The notes beneath the pieces were generated by a model. It had not been told where the DNA came from. It made no database searches and was given only the letters and a program-made list of their open reading frames with translations. Positions 53,516 through 63,920 of a stretch of DNA of 64,000 nucleotides are shown one piece after another. A program made the translations under genes and the position numbers. This DNA comes from Colwellia psychrerythraea 34H (GTDB taxonomy: Bacteria > Pseudomonadota > Gammaproteobacteria > Enterobacterales > Alteromonadaceae), in NCBI RefSeq assembly GCF_000012325.1, contig NC_003910.7:3224001-3288000 (forward strand). The letters are read 5' to 3'. Position 1 is the stretch's first letter. Every line of letters starts with the position of its first letter.

Positions 53516-54670
53516 TTATTTTTTACTAAAAATCATAATGATTGCGCCAAGTAAAGCACTAGTGCCAGCCATGATAAAAGCGTTACTCGCCCCTTCTCCG
53601 CCTAGCCAAAGTAATCCTGTGATATAAGCGCCAACAGCACCACCAACACCATATACACCACCTAAATAGACACCCTGCCCTCTACTTTGTTGACTCTTAG
53701 TAAAGTGCGAAGAAATAAACTTCATACTCGCACTATGGTAAATGGCAAAACTAGCAGCGTGACTTAATTGATTTATTGCAAGCCAGAGTCCTGAGTCGGC
53801 AACCACTGGCATCAAAAACCAACGCAAGGCGGTAATAGCTAAACTAAAAACTAATAATGAATTCAAAGAGAAGCGTTTAAACAATGACCCCATATAGATA
53901 AAAGCAACAATTTCAGCTACAGCGCCCAGAGCAATGAATAAGCCAACGGCCACACCAGAGTAGTCAAAATCACGTAAAAACAGTGCAAAAAAACCATAAT
54001 AAGGCGCAAAGCTAATTTGTAATAATAAACCCGCGATAAAGAAGCTTATAAAACGACCATCAATGAGTTTATTAACAATAGGCTCAGGAGCATTGGCTTT
54101 GCCTTTATTTAACTTTACCCCTTTTTTAGGCGTTAGTAACAAAGTGCTGATAAATAGACCGGCCAAAATAATAACACCTAAGCTGGTAAATACTTGATAA
54201 CCTAAACGACTTATTGCCTCACCTGCCACTACTGCTAAGACAATAAAACCCAAACTTCCCCATAAACGAATACGTGCATAGATTTTACTGCTGTGTTTAG
54301 TTGAATTTAACGTGTGCACTTCCAGTTGCGGTAGAATTGCGGTCCAAAACAAGGTAAAAAGCGCCAGACAAAAGGTAATTGGCCAATACTGACTGAACCA
54401 ATAGAGTAAGCTAAAACTAACCAGTGCTAACAAAGCACCGAGTCGTATAATAAATAGAGGTCGTGCTGATTTATCTGCAAATGTTGCCCATAAGCTTGGC
54501 GCAACAATTTTTGTTGCAGTCATAATGGCAAGAATTTCACCGACTTGGCGAGAGTTAAAACCTTGACCATCAAGGAAAATAGCCAAGTAAGGTGAGATTA
54601 AACCCAGCAGAGCAAAATAAAAAAAGTAACTCGAAGATAATCGAACAAACATCATGTTGAAAGGAATCAA
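53516..54670 (-). CDS. MFS transporter (HcaT/MFS_1-like)
   Basis: 384 residues, about 12 membrane helices. The N-terminus SYFFYFALLGLISPYLAIFLDGQGF and RPLFIIRLGALLALVSFSLLYW are like the HcaT/nucleoside-proton symporter branch. Substrate unknown. It follows aroC by 93 bp on the same strand; the same order occurs in related Alteromonadales. Confidence 0.9.
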   Translation of the reverse strand: MIPFNMMFVRLSSSYFFYFALLGLISPYLAIFLDGQGFNSRQVGEILAIMTATKIVAPSLWATFADKSARPLFIIRLGALLALVSFSLLYWFSQYWPITFCLALFTLFWTAILPQLEVHTLNSTKHSSKIYARIRLWGSLGFIVLAVVAGEAISRLGYQVFTSLGVIILAGLFISTLLLTPKKGVKLNKGKANAPEPIVNKLIDGRFISFFIAGLLLQISFAPYYGFFALFLRDFDYSGVAVGLFIALGAVAEIVAFIYMGSLFKRFSLNSLLVFSLAITALRWFLMPVVADSGLWLAINQLSHAASFAIYHSASMKFISSHFTKSQQSRGQGVYLGGVYGVGGAVGAYITGLLWLGGEGASNAFIMAGTSALLGAIIMIFSKK

Positions 54671-54763
54671 GCGTATGAGCCTTACGATGAAAAGAAAAGG
54701 AACTAATGCAGGGGTTTAGTGAGTAAACTGAAGCCTACTCACTAAACTAAAGATTGTTATTGT

Positions 54764-55885
54764 TTATGCTTCAATGTCAGGTGTATTACATTGAACATCA
54801 GCATTTTGCCCACGATGACGAAGGAAGTGATCCATTAAGGTCAACGCTAACATTGCTTCAGCAATAGGTACAGCGCGAATACCGACACAAGGGTCATGAC
54901 GACCTTTGGTGATGATGTCCGTCGCTTCGCCCGTTAAATTAACCGTTTTACCACTTACACCAATACTTGAAGTTGGTTTAAGAGCCAAATGCGCAATAAT
55001 TTGCTGACCTGATGAAATACCACCTAAAACACCACCTGAGTGGTTTGTTGAAAAACCTTCAGGGGTAAGTTCATCTCTGTGCTCTGAGCCTTTTTGATTT
55101 ACTACGGCAAAACCATCACCGACCTCAACACCTTTTACGGCATTGATACTCATCAAACCATGAGCAATATCAGCATCTAAACGGTCAAAGATAGGCTCGC
55201 CTAAGCCAACAGGTACATTAGTGGCTACAACAGTCACTTTCGCGCCAATAGAGTCTTTTTCTTTAATGATGTCACGAAGGTACTCACCAAGTTGTTCAAT
55301 TTTAGTTTCATCAGGGAAGAAGAATGGGTTGTCTTCTACGCTCGACCAATCAACGGTATTAACATCAAACGGAGCACCCTTTGGACCACTGGCAACAATA
55401 TCGCCAATTTGAGTAACACAGGCTTGAATGGTCATGCCAAATTTTTCAGCGAGGTATTTTTTTGCTATTGCGCCGGCAGCAACACGCATCGCTGTTTCAC
55501 GTGCAGAAGAACGTCCACCACCTCGATAGTCACGTAGTCCGTATTTTTGCCAGTAAGTGTAATCTGCGTGACCCGGACGGAAACTGTCAGCAATGTTGCC
55601 ATAATCTTTTGAACGTTGGTCGGTATTTTCAATCATTAAACCAATAGGCGTGCCTGTGGTTTTACCTTCGAATACACCTGAAAGAATTTTTACTTCATCC
55701 GCTTCTCTGCGAGCAGTAGTATATCGAGAGGTGCCAGGGCGACGTCTGTCTAAATCAATTTGTAAGTCAGCTTCAGTTAACTCAAGCCCTGGTGGACAAC
55801 CATCGATAATGGCGCCTAATCCTAATCCATGACTTTCACCAAATGAGGTGACTGTGAATAATTTTCCGAAGGTATTACCTGACAT
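54764..55885 (-). CDS. aroC: Chorismate synthase
   Basis: 373 residues. [40 protein letters not shown] and [17 protein letters not shown] are hallmark segments. It converts 5-enolpyruvylshikimate-3-phosphate to chorismate using reduced FMN, the last step of the shikimate pathway. It is downstream of prmB with a 140-bp gap, the arrangement known from E. coli (prmB-aroC). Confidence 0.98.
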   Translation of the reverse strand: MSGNTFGKLFTVTSFGESHGLGLGAIIDGCPPGLELTEADLQIDLDRRRPGTSRYTTARREADEVKILSGVFEGKTTGTPIGLMIENTDQRSKDYGNIADSFRPGHADYTYWQKYGLRDYRGGGRSSARETAMRVAAGAIAKKYLAEKFGMTIQACVTQIGDIVASGPKGAPFDVNTVDWSSVEDNPFFFPDETKIEQLGEYLRDIIKEKDSIGAKVTVVATNVPVGLGEPIFDRLDADIAHGLMSINAVKGVEVGDGFAVVNQKGSEHRDELTPEGFSTNHSGGVLGGISSGQQIIAHLALKPTSSIGVSGKTVNLTGEATDIITKGRHDPCVGIRAVPIAEAMLALTLMDHFLRHRGQNADVQCNTPDIEA

Positions 55886-56025
55886 TGAACATTACCGCCT
55901 ATTAATTTAATTTTTAAAGCTACGAATACACTTTATTTTTTGTATCCGCTATTTTTAATACTAACTAATTTTTCACTATCAGCTTAGATAGATGTTATTA
56001 CTTAGCTTACTTTTATTTTATACGT

Positions 56026-56970
56026 TTATGCTGTTTTAAGTGCAGCTAAAAAAGTTTCTGCATGTTGCTCTAACTGCGTTTTATTTAGCATAAAGACACC
56101 ATGACCACCGCGTTCAAAGGTCAACCAAGTAAAATCGACCTCTGGGTAGAGAGCTTCAACATGATATTGTGAGTTACCCACTTCGCAAATGAGTACGCCA
56201 TCATCATTGAGGTACAGCGCACTCTCTGCCAAGATAATTCTAACAATATCTAAACCGTCTTCACCACAGCCTAAACCCATTTCGGGTTCATGGGTAAATT
56301 CTGCAGGTAAACTATCAATGTCTTCTTGATCAACATAAGGCGGATTAGTGACAATTAAATCATATTTTTGTGCAGTAACCCCAGAAAAAACATCAGATTG
56401 AATTGGAATAACTTGTTCACTTAAACCATGGTTTTCAATATTAATTTCTGCAACATTTAATGCATCGAGTGATAAATCGACCGCATCGACTTCAGCATCA
56501 GGAAAGTAACTGGCGCAAGCAATGGCAATACAACCACTGCCAGTACACAAATCTAAAATTCTTTGCGGTGGGTTTTGTTCACTAAAATAAGGGTCAAAGT
56601 GTTTTTCAATTAATTCACCAATAGGAGAACGAGGCACTAAAACACGCTCATCCACATAAAATGGTAATTGCGCAAAATAAGCAAGGTTGGTGATATAGGC
56701 AACAGGTTGCTGCGTTTCAATGCGTTGCTCAAAAAGTGCTAGAATATTTTGCTTCTCGTAATCAACTAAGCGACAAGTCATTACGTCTTCACTCATTTCC
56801 TCGGGCAAGGATAAAGCAAACATCACCAAGGTAAGTGCCTCATTTAACGCATTGTCATTTCCATGACCATAAAAAAGTTCTGCTTGATTAAATATACTGG
56901 CCCCATAACGACAATAATCAGCAATAGTATGTAATTGCGTGGTTATGTTTTCAATGTTGGTATTGCTCAC
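56026..56970 (-). CDS. prmB: Ribosomal protein L3 glutamine methyltransferase
   Basis: 314 residues. SAM-binding LDLCTGSGCIAIACA, then VTNPPYVDQEDID (NPPY motif for amide methylation) and the PrmB-type N-terminal helical domain. It methylates a glutamine side chain of ribosomal protein L3. Divergent from smrB, as in enterobacteria. Confidence 0.97.
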   Translation of the reverse strand: MSNTNIENITTQLHTIADYCRYGASIFNQAELFYGHGNDNALNEALTLVMFALSLPEEMSEDVMTCRLVDYEKQNILALFEQRIETQQPVAYITNLAYFAQLPFYVDERVLVPRSPIGELIEKHFDPYFSEQNPPQRILDLCTGSGCIAIACASYFPDAEVDAVDLSLDALNVAEINIENHGLSEQVIPIQSDVFSGVTAQKYDLIVTNPPYVDQEDIDSLPAEFTHEPEMGLGCGEDGLDIVRIILAESALYLNDDGVLICEVGNSQYHVEALYPEVDFTWLTFERGGHGVFMLNKTQLEQHAETFLAALKTA

Positions 56971-57136
56971 ATTCTCTTCCTCAAAAGGTATCTCTATATT
57001 TTCAGGTTTGCTTTATAGTTTAAGTTGTTAACTTAACTTCTTAGCTTAACTCTACTGTTTTATCTTGGTATTTAGGTTTGGTACTTAACGATAATAATTA
57101 ATATGTATTAACACTAAAATGTTTTACACTGCGTCA

Positions 57137-57814
57137 ATGAAAAACAAAGCCCTAAAATCCGAACTTTCTTCAATAAAAGCCAAAGTTCGCGCGAATATTG
57201 CAGCCAGCGCGCAAAGTAAGAGTCAGCAAAAAAAAGCTGATGAATCATTACAAAAAACTAATGAGTCAATTAAAGAAGTTTTGCCTGATGAAAAGCAACT
57301 TTTTGCCGATGCTATCGGTCAAGTTAAGCCTTTAGTTATCGACACAGTTCGCTTAATTAAAAGTGGCCATAAGTCTAACACTTCCCAAAAAAATGACCAA
57401 GAGTATAACAAGGCAAATAAGGCCATCGCGCAATTTCATTTTTCTGATGAATTTGAACCTAATTTAAATAAACAAGGTCCAATGAAATATGTTCGAGAGG
57501 GTGTTGACAGTTTTGAAGTCAAAAACCTTCGCCGCGGCCATTATCGCCCCGACCTTATCCTTGATTTGCACGGCCTAGATCAACATCAAGCTAAAAAAGA
57601 ATTAGCTGCGTTACTCTTTGCCTGCCAAAAGGAACACGCTCAATGTATATGCGTTGTTCATGGTATAGGATCACATATTTTAAAAAATAAAGTGCCCCAT
57701 TGGTTGGTGCAACACCCTGATGTGATGGCCTTTCATCAAGCACCATTAGAATGGGGCGGAAACGGTGCTATCTTAGCGTTAATCGAATTAAAAGATAAAT
57801 ATAATCGGAATTAA
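57137..57814 (+). CDS. smrB: SmrB, Smr-domain endonuclease (ribosome rescue)
   Basis: About 225 residues from the ATG at 57137 (an upstream ATG at 57119 would add six). The N-terminal region is charged and helical; the C-terminal Smr domain begins [15 protein letters not shown] and has [18 protein letters not shown] and [16 protein letters not shown]. In E. coli, SmrB cuts mRNA at collided ribosomes. Position opposite prmB is conserved. Confidence 0.93.
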   Translation: MKNKALKSELSSIKAKVRANIAASAQSKSQQKKADESLQKTNESIKEVLPDEKQLFADAIGQVKPLVIDTVRLIKSGHKSNTSQKNDQEYNKANKAIAQFHFSDEFEPNLNKQGPMKYVREGVDSFEVKNLRRGHYRPDLILDLHGLDQHQAKKELAALLFACQKEHAQCICVVHGIGSHILKNKVPHWLVQHPDVMAFHQAPLEWGGNGAILALIELKDKYNRN

Positions 57815-57824
57815 CAGCTAAGTA

Positions 57825-58325
57825 TTAACAGAGTTCGATAGGTGAAACGAGACGTTGCAAGACACCTTGCATTTTCTCCGTATCATAATCAATGTGCGCA
57901 ATACCTGCAGTAGCAAAGATTGGGGCGTTACTCGATTGTGTTAATTCTGCGACTAAGTAGCTAACTAGAGGCATGTGAGAAATTATGAGCAAGCTATGTT
58001 CTTGCTCAGTTGTTGCTTCTAATTGCTCACTACACCAACCATCAATAAAGTCATGTACCTGTTTGGCGTCGCCAGCGGGGGTAATAAAATCTAACGTTGT
58101 AATAGCGGCTTGCATCAAAGCAGTCGCTATAGCACAAGTTTGTTGCGCTCGAATATAAGGGCTGACAAAGACTTGCATAGGGCTTATCTTCATTTTTTGC
58201 AACCATGTCGCCATCATTTTCGCTTCGATTTTACCTTGTGCGGTTAACGCTCTTTGGCTGTCATCACGACTGCCCTGCTCAACAAAGTTTTGAGCTTCAC
58301 CGTGGCGCATTATATAAACTTGCAT
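57825..58325 (-). CDS. sixA: SixA-type phosphohistidine phosphatase
   Basis: 166 residues. RHG catalytic motif in MQVYIMRHGEAQ, the second Arg in VSPYIRAQQTC, and the second catalytic His in IISHMPLVSYLV. SixA dephosphorylates histidine phosphate, for example on HPt domains or PTS-like proteins. It is convergent with smrB. Confidence 0.92.
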   Translation of the reverse strand: MQVYIMRHGEAQNFVEQGSRDDSQRALTAQGKIEAKMMATWLQKMKISPMQVFVSPYIRAQQTCAIATALMQAAITTLDFITPAGDAKQVHDFIDGWCSEQLEATTEQEHSLLIISHMPLVSYLVAELTQSSNAPIFATAGIAHIDYDTEKMQGVLQRLVSPIELC

Positions 58326-58598
58326 TAATTCTCTCGACGACTACTTGTAGGTTACAATAACGGTATAGTTCAACTTTTAGCTTATTTATGAATTTTATCG
58401 GCTAAAGTATTGAGTCTAAGTTATTTTTGCGGCTATAGTAATAGAATTGAACGCGCATTAATAACAACAGTTAAGAATAAATAGGCTTTTTTTATTCCTT
58501 TAAGTAATTAAGGAATTTTTTTATCTCCCTGTTGAATTCAGAAACTATCCATATTCTCGTCATACGCTTTGTCGTTTAAAGTGTTCTTAGGAGCCTTA

Positions 58599-61409
58599 GT
58601 GTTGAAACAAAGCCCCAATGATTCAAAACAATATCAAGCAATTACTCTTACCAATGGTTTACGCGTACTGCTTATTCATAATGATGAAACCGCTAAATCG
58701 GCAGCGGCTTTAGCCGTTAATGTCGGTCACTTTAATGATCCAAATGACAGGCAGGGTTTAGCGCACTTTTTAGAGCACATGTTATTTTTAGGGACAAAAA
58801 ACTTCCCTGATGGTAGCGAGTATCAAAAATTTATTAATCAACACGGCGGCAACCATAATGCTTGGACTGGCACAGAGCATACATGTTTTTTCTTTGATAT
58901 TGCCGCCACGCACTTTTCAGCTGCACTAGAGCGCTTTAGTGAGTTTTTTATTGAACCTCTTCTGGCTGATCACTTTGTCGTAAAAGAGCGTGAGAATATT
59001 GATGCTGAATTCACCTTAAAGTTAAAAGATGATATCAGACGTTTATACGATGTTCACAAAGACACAATTAACCCTAAACACCCATTTTCGCAGTTCTCTG
59101 TTGGGAATCTAGATACCTTAGGGGATCGAGACGGACAAAATATAAGCCAAGAGTTACAAGCCTTTTTTCAACAGTATTACCGTGCAGAGTACATGACGTT
59201 AGCACTTGAAGGGCCGCAAAAATTAGCCGAACTTAAAAGCATCGCTGAGCAGCGTTTTAGTCCGATAAAGTCAGCTGAATCGCCGCTGCCTGAGATTAAG
59301 CACCCCTTATATTTACCTGAACATCAAAAAATTAAAATAGATGTTTGCCCTGTTAAAAATGATCATCAGCTTATTATCAGTTTTGCCATGGACAGCATTG
59401 ATCAATATTACCTAGATAAACCTGAATCTATTCTTGCTTATTTGTTAGGTCATGAAGGTGAAGGTAGTGCTTTATCTTTACTTAAAAAGCATCAATGGGC
59501 CTTAGCGCTAACCGCTGGTTCAGGTATTAATGGCTCTAACTTTAAAGACTTCAATATTAGCATCGCATTAACTGAATTAGGTGAAGAGCACCTCAATGAC
59601 GTTGTCGATATAATATTAACTTATATTGCTCTGCTAAATAACACAGAAATCGCTGAATACTATTATCAAGAAAAACAAAAAATTAGTAACCTAGCGTTTA
59701 TTTACCATGAAAAAATGCGACCACTCGACAGTGTCAGTCAATTAGTCATCAACATGCAGTATTACCCAGAAGAAGATTATATTTTTGGTGACTATGTTAT
59801 GTCAGGTATGTCGACTGAGAACATCAAAAAACTACTTAGTTTTTTACAGGTCGATAATATGCGACTCATGCATGTTAGTCAGAAAAATAATTTTTCCAAG
59901 AATAGTTTTTGGTACCAAGTGCCTTACCATATGGCCCCTATTTCTGAACAACAATTGATTCATTGGCGTAATATTGCTCTAAGCGATAAAGCGCACATCA
60001 AAGGTTTGTACTTACCTGCACCTAACCCTTATATTGTCGAAGAGCCAACCGTTTACCCTAGTAAAAAGCATCTAGTAAATACGCAGGAAGCACCCGAACT
60101 TCCTGAAAAAATTATTAATAAAAATGGGTTGGTCGTTTGGTATAAACAAGATCACACGTTTAAAGTCCCTAAGGGTTACTTATATATAGGTATTGATGCC
60201 CCTTTTGTTGTTGCAAGTGTCGCTAATATTGCCATGACCCGTCTATTTACTGATTTATATACAGATACCGTTATTGAAGAAAATTACGAAGCAGAATTAG
60301 CAGGCATACATTATCACTTATATGCCCATCAAGGCGGCGTAACCATGCAACTATCAGGTTATAGTGAAAACCAACATCTGTTGTTAAGTAAACTATTAAT
60401 ACGATTAAAAAACCACAATGTCACTGAAGCACACTTTGCTTTATTTAAACAACAGCTGGTTCAACATTGGCAAAACAGTGGTAAAAGTAAATCAATTTCA
60501 CAGTTATTCGCTAGCCTAAGCTCAGTAATGCAACCTAATAACCCTACCAGTAAAGCGTTAGCGCAAGCACTTAGTGAGGTGAGCTTTAGTCAATATCAGC
60601 ACTTTAGTCAGCAACTATTCCAAAAAGTAACATTAGAAGTTCTCATTCATGGCAATTGGTTGATTGAGCATGCCCAACAATTATGCGAGGTTATTGAACA
60701 AGGTTTTCACGGTAATGTTAATGAAAAATATGCCATACAGTGTCCAGTAACCGATATTTCAACCAAAGAAACATTGTTATTACCCATTAGCTTACCTGAA
60801 CATGATCACGCGTGTGTCATCTATACAGCATTTGAACACAAAGATGATAACGCGGTGGCACTCGCAATGATCACTAGCCATATATTATCGCCCTTATTTT
60901 TTCAGAAAATGCGTACAGAAAAGCAATATGGCTACTTAGTAGGAGTCGGTTATGTGCCAATTAATAGCTACCCTGGCATCGCGTTTTATATTCAATCGCC
61001 CCACTGTGATGCTTATACATTAGCACACGCTATGGATGAATTTATCAGCAGCAGTATTTTTGAACTCGATAATATTTCTGCCGAGAAATGGCAACATTTA
61101 TTGCAAGGTTTGGCGAGTCAATTACAAGAAAAAGATCATAACTTACGTATTAGAAGCCAGCGCTTTTGGGCTGCTATTTGTAATAAAGATGAAGAATTTA
61201 AACAGAAAGAAAACTTACTGGAAGCGGTTTTAACCTTAACATTAGCGCAAGTTAAAACCTTCGTGAAAAATAGTGTAGTTAATGCTTGTAAGCCTGATCG
61301 CTTTATCCTGTATTCACAAAGTGATTTGCTAGAACAAACACAAAAACCCAATGGTGAGATAATTACAGATATTGACGCTTTTATTAAAGCCAGTCCTCTC
61401 AAGTACTAA
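58599..61409 (+). CDS. M16-family (insulinase/pitrilysin-like) zinc protease
   Basis: About 936 residues from the GTG at 58599, which has AGGAG just upstream (open frame continues to 58569 without a site). The inverted zinc motif HFLEH (residues 56-60) and the downstream ENIDAEF Glu are present. Two M16 halves are visible: an active N-terminal one and an inactive C-terminal one, ending YGYLVGVGYVPINSYPGIAFYIQSP. Like pitrilysin it would degrade peptides, but no signal peptide is seen, unlike E. coli PtrA, so it may be cytoplasmic. Confidence 0.92.
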   Translation: MLKQSPNDSKQYQAITLTNGLRVLLIHNDETAKSAAALAVNVGHFNDPNDRQGLAHFLEHMLFLGTKNFPDGSEYQKFINQHGGNHNAWTGTEHTCFFFDIAATHFSAALERFSEFFIEPLLADHFVVKERENIDAEFTLKLKDDIRRLYDVHKDTINPKHPFSQFSVGNLDTLGDRDGQNISQELQAFFQQYYRAEYMTLALEGPQKLAELKSIAEQRFSPIKSAESPLPEIKHPLYLPEHQKIKIDVCPVKNDHQLIISFAMDSIDQYYLDKPESILAYLLGHEGEGSALSLLKKHQWALALTAGSGINGSNFKDFNISIALTELGEEHLNDVVDIILTYIALLNNTEIAEYYYQEKQKISNLAFIYHEKMRPLDSVSQLVINMQYYPEEDYIFGDYVMSGMSTENIKKLLSFLQVDNMRLMHVSQKNNFSKNSFWYQVPYHMAPISEQQLIHWRNIALSDKAHIKGLYLPAPNPYIVEEPTVYPSKKHLVNTQEAPELPEKIINKNGLVVWYKQDHTFKVPKGYLYIGIDAPFVVASVANIAMTRLFTDLYTDTVIEENYEAELAGIHYHLYAHQGGVTMQLSGYSENQHLLLSKLLIRLKNHNVTEAHFALFKQQLVQHWQNSGKSKSISQLFASLSSVMQPNNPTSKALAQALSEVSFSQYQHFSQQLFQKVTLEVLIHGNWLIEHAQQLCEVIEQGFHGNVNEKYAIQCPVTDISTKETLLLPISLPEHDHACVIYTAFEHKDDNAVALAMITSHILSPLFFQKMRTEKQYGYLVGVGYVPINSYPGIAFYIQSPHCDAYTLAHAMDEFISSSIFELDNISAEKWQHLLQGLASQLQEKDHNLRIRSQRFWAAICNKDEEFKQKENLLEAVLTLTLAQVKTFVKNSVVNACKPDRFILYSQSDLLEQTQKPNGEIITDIDAFIKASPLKY

Positions 61410-61475
61410 AGTTAGTAAGCAGATTAATTGACTGACTTAATAACTGACAGAGAATTTAACTAGTCTCGTTGATGC

Positions 61476-61529
61476 AAAAAAGGCTGTTGAGCATATTAGA
61501 ACAGTTATGTTCGAAAAGTCTCAACAGCC
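61476..61529 (-). terminator. Rho-independent terminator of fadJ
   Basis: CTCAACAGCC (61520-61529) pairs with GGCTGTTGAG (61482-61491); on the minus strand this is followed by T6 (61476-61481). It sits between the convergent M16 protease and fadJ genes. Confidence 0.85.
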
Positions 61530-61556
61530 CTTTACTTGTTTTATTACTCCACAATC

Positions 61557-63920
61557 TTATTTTGGGTAATAAACTGCATCATTTTCTGCCATAGTAATCA
61601 AGGCTTCACATGGAGTATAACGCTCGCCATGCTGCTCAGCCCATTGACTTAATTGAGCAACCACTGACTTAGCACCAATTTTATCAATATAACGTAGCGG
61701 TCCACCTAAAAAGGGTGGAAATCCAATACCGAAGATCGCACCAATATCACCATCTCTAGCATTTCTCACTATACCTTCATCAACACAGCGTGCCGCTTCA
61801 TTTAGCATCATGTAAGTACAACGTTTACTAATTTCTACTGCTGATAGACTTCCCATAGGCTTAATATTTAGTAAGCTATAGATAGTCTCATCTACTTGTT
61901 TGTGGCCTGATTTAATACCTTTGAAAGTATTTTGTAAATTCTTAGTAAAAGTTGGCTTTTCGTACTGATAAAAACCCTTCTTTACTTTTTTACCTAAACG
62001 ACCATCTGCGAGTAATTTATCAAACGCCGCTGGTGCTGCAAAACGCTCACCAAGATCTGCCTGCAAGATGGGTCCAATTTTAGCGCCAACGTCAACTCCC
62101 ACTTCATCAAGCAGTTGCATCGGTCCTACAGGAAAACCAAATTTTACCAGTGCTTTGTCTATTTTATCAATGGGCTCACCAGCAAGAAGCAGAATAGCGG
62201 CTTCATTCATATAAGGTGCTAAAATACGATTGACATAAAAACCTGCTTTGTCTTTAACAACAATAGGAGTTTTACCCTGTTTTTTAGCAAAAGCCACTGT
62301 ATTTGAAATAGTTTGATCAGAGGTTTTATCGTGAGGAATTATTTCCACTAACGGCATTTTATCAACCGGCGAAAAATAATGTAGCCCAATTACATTTTCA
62401 GGTCGTTTTGCGTTAGTAGCAATCTTCCCTATTGGTAAACTAGAGGTATTGCTGGCAAAAATAGTTTTATCATGCCCTTGCGCTTCAACCTCAGCCACCA
62501 TGTTTTGTTTCAATGTTAAATCTTCAAATACTGCTTCAACAACAATATCAAGGGCTTTAAAACCCGTATATTCCACACTACCGGTTATCATAGCTAACTG
62601 TTTTTGCATTTCGCTGTTAAGTAAAAAACGACGCTTAACTTTTTTATTCAGTATTTGATAGCTGTATTTTAATGCTTGGCCAATACCTTTGTGGCTAATA
62701 TCCTTAACACGTACAGGCATATTCGCTTTAGTTGCAGTGACAAAGGCAATACCGCCACCCATTAAACCGCCACCTAAAACACCCGCTTTAGTCATTTTTT
62801 CTGGCATAACATCAGCAACGCCCTGCTCTTTCTTCATTGCTGTTGTCGCAAAGAATAACTGACGTAGTTGCGCAGATTCATCACTCATCACCAGATCGGC
62901 AAAATGCTCAGCTTCTACTCTATAGCCCTTTTCAGGTGAAGATTCGATACCAGTGCGAATGCAATCAATAATTTTAGCTGGCGCTGGATAATTACCTTGG
63001 GTTTTTGCTAGCACAGTTTTTTGCGCTTGTTGATAAACAACTTTTCGACCAACAGCATTATTTTCTAACAACTTATCCATCAAGCCTTGTTTACGCTTAA
63101 CTGTCTTTTTGCCACGTTGACGCAAAGATATTGCTAAATCTTCAGCAACCGTAAGCAACACACTGCTTGGCACAACATCATCAACTAAACCTGATTTTAA
63201 TGCTTGTTTAGCGCGTAATTGCTTGCCCGTAAGCATCATGTCTAAGGCTTTTTGTAAACCGACTAACTGAGGTAAACGCTGAGTACCGCCACTACCTGGC
63301 AATAAGCCTAATTGCACCTCAGGTAAACCCAAAGCAGTTTTACTATTATCACTACAAACTCGAGCATGACATGCCATAGCAAGCTCTAAACCGCCACCTA
63401 AACATGCACCATCGATAGCCGCAACAATAGGAATAGGTAATTGCTCTAGCAAAGAAAATATTCGTTGTCCTTGTCGAGATAAAGCAACAACTTCATCGCG
63501 GCTTTGACAAGCATCGAGCATATTAATGTCAGCACCGGCTACAAAAGAGCCTTTTTTACCACTACACAGCACTATGCCGGTAATTGCTTTATCAACTTTA
63601 ATTTCAGCCAATACCGCATTAACTTGCTCAGTAAACTCTGCTTTAAGAGTATTTACATTTTCACCAATAACATCAATCACTAAATGAGCGATACCATTAT
63701 CATGGCGAACTATAGTAAAAGCACTGCCTGTTGGCTCTACTGGGTCATTATGCTCACTTACTTTTTCGTCAGTGACTTTTGCTTCAGCAGCATCGTTACC
63801 ATAAGCCTTGGTAATACTATTTTCAGCAGTGCTATTTACTTCATTATTCACTTCATTACTTTCTTCAGCATTATCTTTAATAGTGCCTTCACTATCATTT
63901 GATTTTATTTCTTGAGTCAT
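61557..63920 (-). CDS. fadJ: FadJ, multifunctional beta-oxidation protein
   Basis: 787 residues from the ATG at 63920 (GGAGACAGACTA before it). An acidic, low-complexity extension of about 65 residues precedes the enoyl-CoA hydratase/isomerase domain (AGADINML, AIDGACLGGGLELAMACHARV, GLLPGSGGTQRL). The 3-hydroxyacyl-CoA dehydrogenase half starts GVLGGGLMGGGIAFVTA and has HYFSPVDKMPLVEII. It hydrates enoyl-CoA and oxidises the product, working with FadI. The long N-terminal extension is unusual for FadJ. Its ATG overlaps the fadI stop (TAATG), so the two are translationally coupled. Confidence 0.96.
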   Translation of the reverse strand: MTQEIKSNDSEGTIKDNAEESNEVNNEVNSTAENSITKAYGNDAAEAKVTDEKVSEHNDPVEPTGSAFTIVRHDNGIAHLVIDVIGENVNTLKAEFTEQVNAVLAEIKVDKAITGIVLCSGKKGSFVAGADINMLDACQSRDEVVALSRQGQRIFSLLEQLPIPIVAAIDGACLGGGLELAMACHARVCSDNSKTALGLPEVQLGLLPGSGGTQRLPQLVGLQKALDMMLTGKQLRAKQALKSGLVDDVVPSSVLLTVAEDLAISLRQRGKKTVKRKQGLMDKLLENNAVGRKVVYQQAQKTVLAKTQGNYPAPAKIIDCIRTGIESSPEKGYRVEAEHFADLVMSDESAQLRQLFFATTAMKKEQGVADVMPEKMTKAGVLGGGLMGGGIAFVTATKANMPVRVKDISHKGIGQALKYSYQILNKKVKRRFLLNSEMQKQLAMITGSVEYTGFKALDIVVEAVFEDLTLKQNMVAEVEAQGHDKTIFASNTSSLPIGKIATNAKRPENVIGLHYFSPVDKMPLVEIIPHDKTSDQTISNTVAFAKKQGKTPIVVKDKAGFYVNRILAPYMNEAAILLLAGEPIDKIDKALVKFGFPVGPMQLLDEVGVDVGAKIGPILQADLGERFAAPAAFDKLLADGRLGKKVKKGFYQYEKPTFTKNLQNTFKGIKSGHKQVDETIYSLLNIKPMGSLSAVEISKRCTYMMLNEAARCVDEGIVRNARDGDIGAIFGIGFPPFLGGPLRYIDKIGAKSVVAQLSQWAEQHGERYTPCEALITMAENDAVYYPK

